DNA from: Epiperipatus broadwayi
Taxonomy: Eukaryota > Onychophora > Udeonychophora > Euonychophora > Peripatidae
Assembly: GCA_028023455.1 (NCBI GenBank)
Contig: JAQFVV010006197.1
Coordinates: forward strand, 16,799,254-16,863,253
Length of the DNA stretch: 64,000 bases
Direction of reading: 5' to 3'
Shown: positions 60,086 to 64,000 of the stretch, piece by piece
Position numbering within the stretch: the stretch's first letter is position 1
Layout: every line of letters starts with the position of its first letter
The notes under the pieces: generated by a model
Databases searched by the model: none
Seen by the model: only the letters and a program-made list of their open reading frames with translations
Told to the model about the DNA's origin: nothing
Translations under genes and position numbers: made by a program

Positions 60086-60149
60086 ATATTCTTCAAAATA
60101 TATTGTCCTGAGATTTTAGCTACATGCCTGCGAACTTATATTTGAAGCC

Positions 60150-62335
60150 GAGTTTTCATCTCCAAATTAATTCACCATGTTTACCACACAAATTGCTAAC
60201 CTTGACATGTCGGAGTAGAGCCAGCATGGGGCTATTTCCCTTAGGAATGGACATCTGCTGCTCTAGACCATCGGAAGCTATCACGTAAGGAACCCTGGAA
60301 CTGCTGCTGCTGCCAAAAATATGAACATTCCAGATTTTGCTGCTGAATTATAAAACTGGCCGAACATCAATCTACCTGCAAATGCTTCTCCAGAGGTAAC
60401 CTAAATTAACCCAAGAGCTCTTGTGATTCTTAATTAACATGCTATAGCCATTTTAAATTGTTTTTTTTTTATTTCACATAACTTTATTATGTACTTCTTT
60501 AAAGTGTTCAAATATAATCGACAGTTTTGCTCTATCCTTGGGTTAATATTTTCTATTTATAAAGCTTTCTTTTATTTTATTATGATAATGTGTCAGAATC
60601 ATCTTTGACCGAGTGAATTATTCCTTTTGTTGAAAGTAAGATGCTGCTATTAAGGCATATTTTAAATTTATAATAATTCCCATTTTTATTATCTCATAAA
60701 TCACTTGTTCGAGGGCAATTCTAATCTCCTTTAATATATATAATAATCACATAGTTTAAAATCTACATTTTATTGATTTTAACATAATATGAGAGTATGT
60801 GCAAGGTCAATGATTTAACTGTGTCCCCAAATGCATGATTGCGTAAATAAACTTATGCTTTATTTTCAAACCCACAAGCATGCATTTTCCTATTTTTAAT
60901 ACTGCGTTCTACTTTAATTACAAAGTTCATCATTGACATCGAGAATGTGCGGACCCTTTTAAATGAATTTCTGGGAATTTGATTGGGCATTTCTCTTAAT
61001 CCAAGTAAAACCCATTTCGTATGTTTTATATACACTAGTTTAGTATTGCTGGTAAATGAATTGGTTGTTGAGACCGCTTTGTTTTGCTTTTCCAAGGATT
61101 TTACACGGCCAAGTCCGTTCTCTTCGCTTCCTGCAATTCCCAGGCAGAGTGTGTACTCAAATGTCACACCTGGGAATTAAACGCAGTCGTCACCCAGTCA
61201 CTAAGTTTTGGCTGTTTGTGACAACACTTTCCTACGGGTTAGCGGCGAGTTGCCCTCTGTAGTCATTCCAAATATTTCACTATTGTTTTATTTTATATTT
61301 ATTTTTACAAAGCATCCATGACTTAAACGTGTCACACCCTCCAACTTTAATAAATTCATTATTAGCAATACTGACCTCCCATCTGCTTTAATTATTATTA
61401 TCAAATAAATGTCTTGATCACATCCCCACTTTATTGCTTAGTAAGCTTTTGTCCATGTCATTCTCGAAATCAATAAACATTATATAATCCGTAATATCAA
61501 ATATTTTATTAGACTGTTATAATTACTCAAAGCACCTTGCACATGTTCCCATTTCTTTAAGCACATTATCGTAATGCTATTAGCCTGAGGGATAGAATAT
61601 ATAATTTTGCTTTAAAACCTTTTTGTCATTTATTGGAATGTAATGCCAACAATTATTTAATACGCATCCCTGTCTCATATAAGCAGACAGTGGTGTTATA
61701 TATATATTTCTATATAAATAAATTTTGAAATCATTTAAAACTAATTTTGATTCTATTTTATTGATTCCTATCACTGTCTCGGTCTATATACCTAGTTTAT
61801 ACATTTCTTTTGTACATCCATAGACATTAATTAGCCACCCAAATTTATTTTAGTATAGAGTCTTTTTGTTTCTCCCTAACCACCAGGCACCGGTAAAAGG
61901 TTATACTAGTAGTAGCATTAGATGCGTTATCACATAGGTGATGCTGTGAAATTTGGACTTTAGATTCGAACTTATTATATCTAGAAGGCAACCCTCCTAG
62001 AATGTTCAGTTTTGTGTTTGAGGTTTGAATTCTGCAGTGTGTTAGCGAGATAGACGATTCTGACTTTTACAATATATATATATCTACATTTCAACTGTCC
62101 TGTAGTCTCCTTCAGAGTATGATATAATGAAAAAAATTAATTAAAATACATAACTATATAATAATACCATAAAAAATGTAAACAATAAAAAACAACTAAA
62201 AACAACATAAAATATATAAGAAAAACTAATAAAACTGAAATAAATAAACCCAAATAAAATAATCCAGTTAATATAAAATAAAATATACAACATAACTAAA
62301 AAATAAATATAAGTTTTACATGTGTATTCCTAACT
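60150..62335. other. Non-coding stretch with GC-richer patches
   Basis: Two less AT-rich patches with CpG sites, 60190-60410 and 61080-61265, stand out. They encode no recognisable domain in any frame and resemble no element elsewhere in the window. The rest is AT-rich, with (TA)n at 62072. Confidence 0.35.
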
Positions 62336-62339
62336 GTAT

Positions 62340-62895
62340 CATCAGCAACCATTATCAGTCCACTGTAGGATAAAGATCTCTCTAAATTCAAACCATCTCC
62401 GATCTTTAGCTTCTCTTCTCCACATCGCCCCTGCACACTTTCTTATTTCATCCATTCATCTCACATGTGGTCTCTTTCTGGATCTTTTACAATTTCTTGG
62501 AATCCAGTTTAAGATTTCAATTGTCCATCTATTATCATCTCTTCTAGAAATATGTTGAGCCCAACTCCACTTCAGTCTTTTAATTTTTTCAATGAGGTCA
62601 ATAACACTTGTTTGTTCTCTTACCCATATATTGCATTTTTGATCTCTTCTTGTTACTCCTAACATGCATCTCTCCATACTTCTTTGAGTGGTCTAAAGTA
62701 TCTGTATTGCTTTTCTATTAAGTGTCAGATTCATAAGTAATAATTGGCAAAACACATTTATTAAAAACCTTTCTTTTCAAACACATAGGCATATTTTTTT
62801 TTTAGTATCAAGTTATTTTTACCAAAAGCACTCCAACCAAGTTTAATTCTATAGTCAATGTCATCTATTATGTTTCCATCTGTATTAATAATTAA
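62340..62895 (-). pseudogene. RTE-type LINE 3' end
   Basis: The minus-strand frame 62456-62677 reads MERCMLGVTRRDQKCN, then VIDLIEKIKRLKWSWAQHIS and RRDDNRWTIEILNWIPRN, matching (R)(K/R)ML(N/G)(I/V)..RDRI.N..(I)R..T.V.D(V)I..I..LKW.WAGH(V/I).RR.DNRW...(I/V)L.W.PR. The same region occurs at about 37050-37390 with nearly identical flanks. The 3' end has the short TGATGATAC tail. It stops at a (TA)n tract near 62895. Confidence 0.8.
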
Positions 62896-63181
62896 CTATA
62901 TATATATATTCAAGGACAATTATAAATCTAAATAACTATTTCTATTATTAACAATCTCCTAATTATTTCTATTCTTTATAAATTTAAAAAAAAAAAAAAA
63001 ACTTTATGGTTATTAACTAATATTTTTTTAATTTTAAATCATGTAATATCTATTATTTCCTTTCTCATTCATCTGTTAAAAATAAGATTTTATATTTATT
63101 ATTTTTTATTATCTAAAACTTATAAACATTATAATCTTTGAACTTAACCAGTTCACTTTAATCACTTAAAAAATTTTTTTT

Positions 63182-64000
63182 TTCATGTGATGTGATGTGA
63201 TGTATTTTGGTTTCTCCTTAAATGAAGTCAAGAATATCTCAACAATTATGCCCAGATAAACCTGTTAGCCGCTTTATTTTCAATTCCCCACTCTAAGTCT
63301 TTCCATATTCTGCCCCATCCCATTTCCACGACATAATCTTTGTCAATTCTATGGCCTTTATATCTAAATCCCCTTTATCTTTCCACAAACAAGCATAAAA
63401 ACCAATAACTCACTTTCTGTATAATCACTTTGTTCATATCTATTCTCCCATAACTTCATTATCTGTACCCTTTCTGCTTTCAAGCATTTACATTCAATCA
63501 ACAGATGTCTAATATTTTCTATACCGTCCTTACACAATTTGCACACTAAATCACCCAAAGTTTTCCATTTACATGTATATTCTCTTGTTGCTAAATATCC
63601 CGTTCGAGCCTTTTTTCCGTTTACTTCTATATATATTTAAACTTTTCTCACCCTCCATACTAGTTCTCCATCTCTCCAACTCCCTATTTTTTATTAATAC
63701 TTCTATTCTTTTATCCCATTCCTTACCACTATAACACTCAACAATCCTCCTAACACAATAATCCCACCTTTTATACAAGTATATTGATATAAATTCTTTA
63801 TCCAAATCTTTTGCATGCCATATTACATTTCTCACCCATCTTGTTCCCTTTACTCATAACCCAATTAAACACTATTTTGGCTAGTCTTTTACTATCCATA
63901 AACTGCAATCTACCAAACATTTTCATTTTACTTTTTGCAAATATTCATATAAAAACTTGACCATCCCATTTCTCCTTGAATTGCCTTCTTTGCTGTCCAC
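63182..64000 (-). mobile_element. Non-LTR retrotransposon (LINE) 3' end, family A, copy 2 (runs off the window)
   Basis: Minus-strand frames: MRNVIWHAKDLDKEF and EWDKRIEVLIKNRELERWRT at 63569-63835; then LVCKLCKDGIENIRHLLIEC at 63364-63558, an intact C-x2-C-x8-H-x4-C knuckle. It ends in ACATCACATCACATCACATG units at about 63182-63200. Matches the 13935-15170 copy throughout; this copy keeps the first Cys of the knuckle. Its 5' part lies beyond position 64000. Confidence 0.78.

Noticed and set aside
60853-61167. 104-codon open frame on the minus strand across a GC-richer patch
   Set aside because: No domain, and plus-strand frames of similar length overlap it. I report the patch as a composition feature only.

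Overview
This is AT-rich animal (eukaryotic) DNA with no bacterial operons, rRNA, tRNA gene or CRISPR array. The mix of repeats points to a mollusc, most likely a coleoid cephalopod: short tRNA-derived SINEs, RTE-type LINEs, Penelope-like elements with a GIY-YIG endonuclease, ZBED-like hAT relics and Merlin transposons. That assignment is an inference. I see one confident host protein gene: an intron-free coding exon for a 321-residue class A (rhodopsin-like) receptor at 53837-54802, plus strand.

Layout. 1-1150: Penelope-like relic (+). 2286-3440: ZBED/hAT relic (-) with tandem duplications. 3836-5743: Merlin transposon with a mutated transposase (+). 6600-7625: fold-back repeats. 8212-11987: a second Merlin-family element with an 8-bp target duplication, split by a Ty3/Gypsy-class LTR retrotransposon at 8829-11237 that has LTRs, 5-bp target duplication, primer site and polypurine tract but only gag and a coiled-coil reading frame. 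13935-15170: LINE 3' end (-). 15517-17027: third Merlin copy. 17346-17444: SINE. 18.8-19.76 kb: LINE tail and second Penelope-like relic (+). 23.2-25.7 kb: weak candidate exons. 25.79-27.61 kb: nearly full-length ZBED/hAT relic (+). 27.87-28.76 and 36.18-36.90 kb: RTE relics (+). 29.7-31.3 kb: inverted and direct duplications. 34.77-35.34 kb: homopolymer-rich segment that looks like unreliable sequence. 37.05-40.09 kb: longest RTE copy (-), interrupted by a fold-back insertion. 40.2-42.65 kb: two further RT relics (-). 47.8-51.3 kb: long hairpins, a Penelope-like endonuclease relic and a SINE with a 12-bp target duplication. 53.8-54.8 kb: receptor gene. 55.1-58.9 kb: fold-back elements and an RTE relic. 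62.3-64.0 kb: RTE and second-family LINE 3' ends (-).

The window is therefore a transposon graveyard around one receptor gene. The points most worth checking are: a receptor with several class A switch residues replaced; a gag-only LTR element with a coiled-coil reading frame where pol should be; three Merlin elements sharing a fixed TIR layout; and several hairpins with arms of about 100-200 bp. Family calls were made by eye from motifs; no database search was run.
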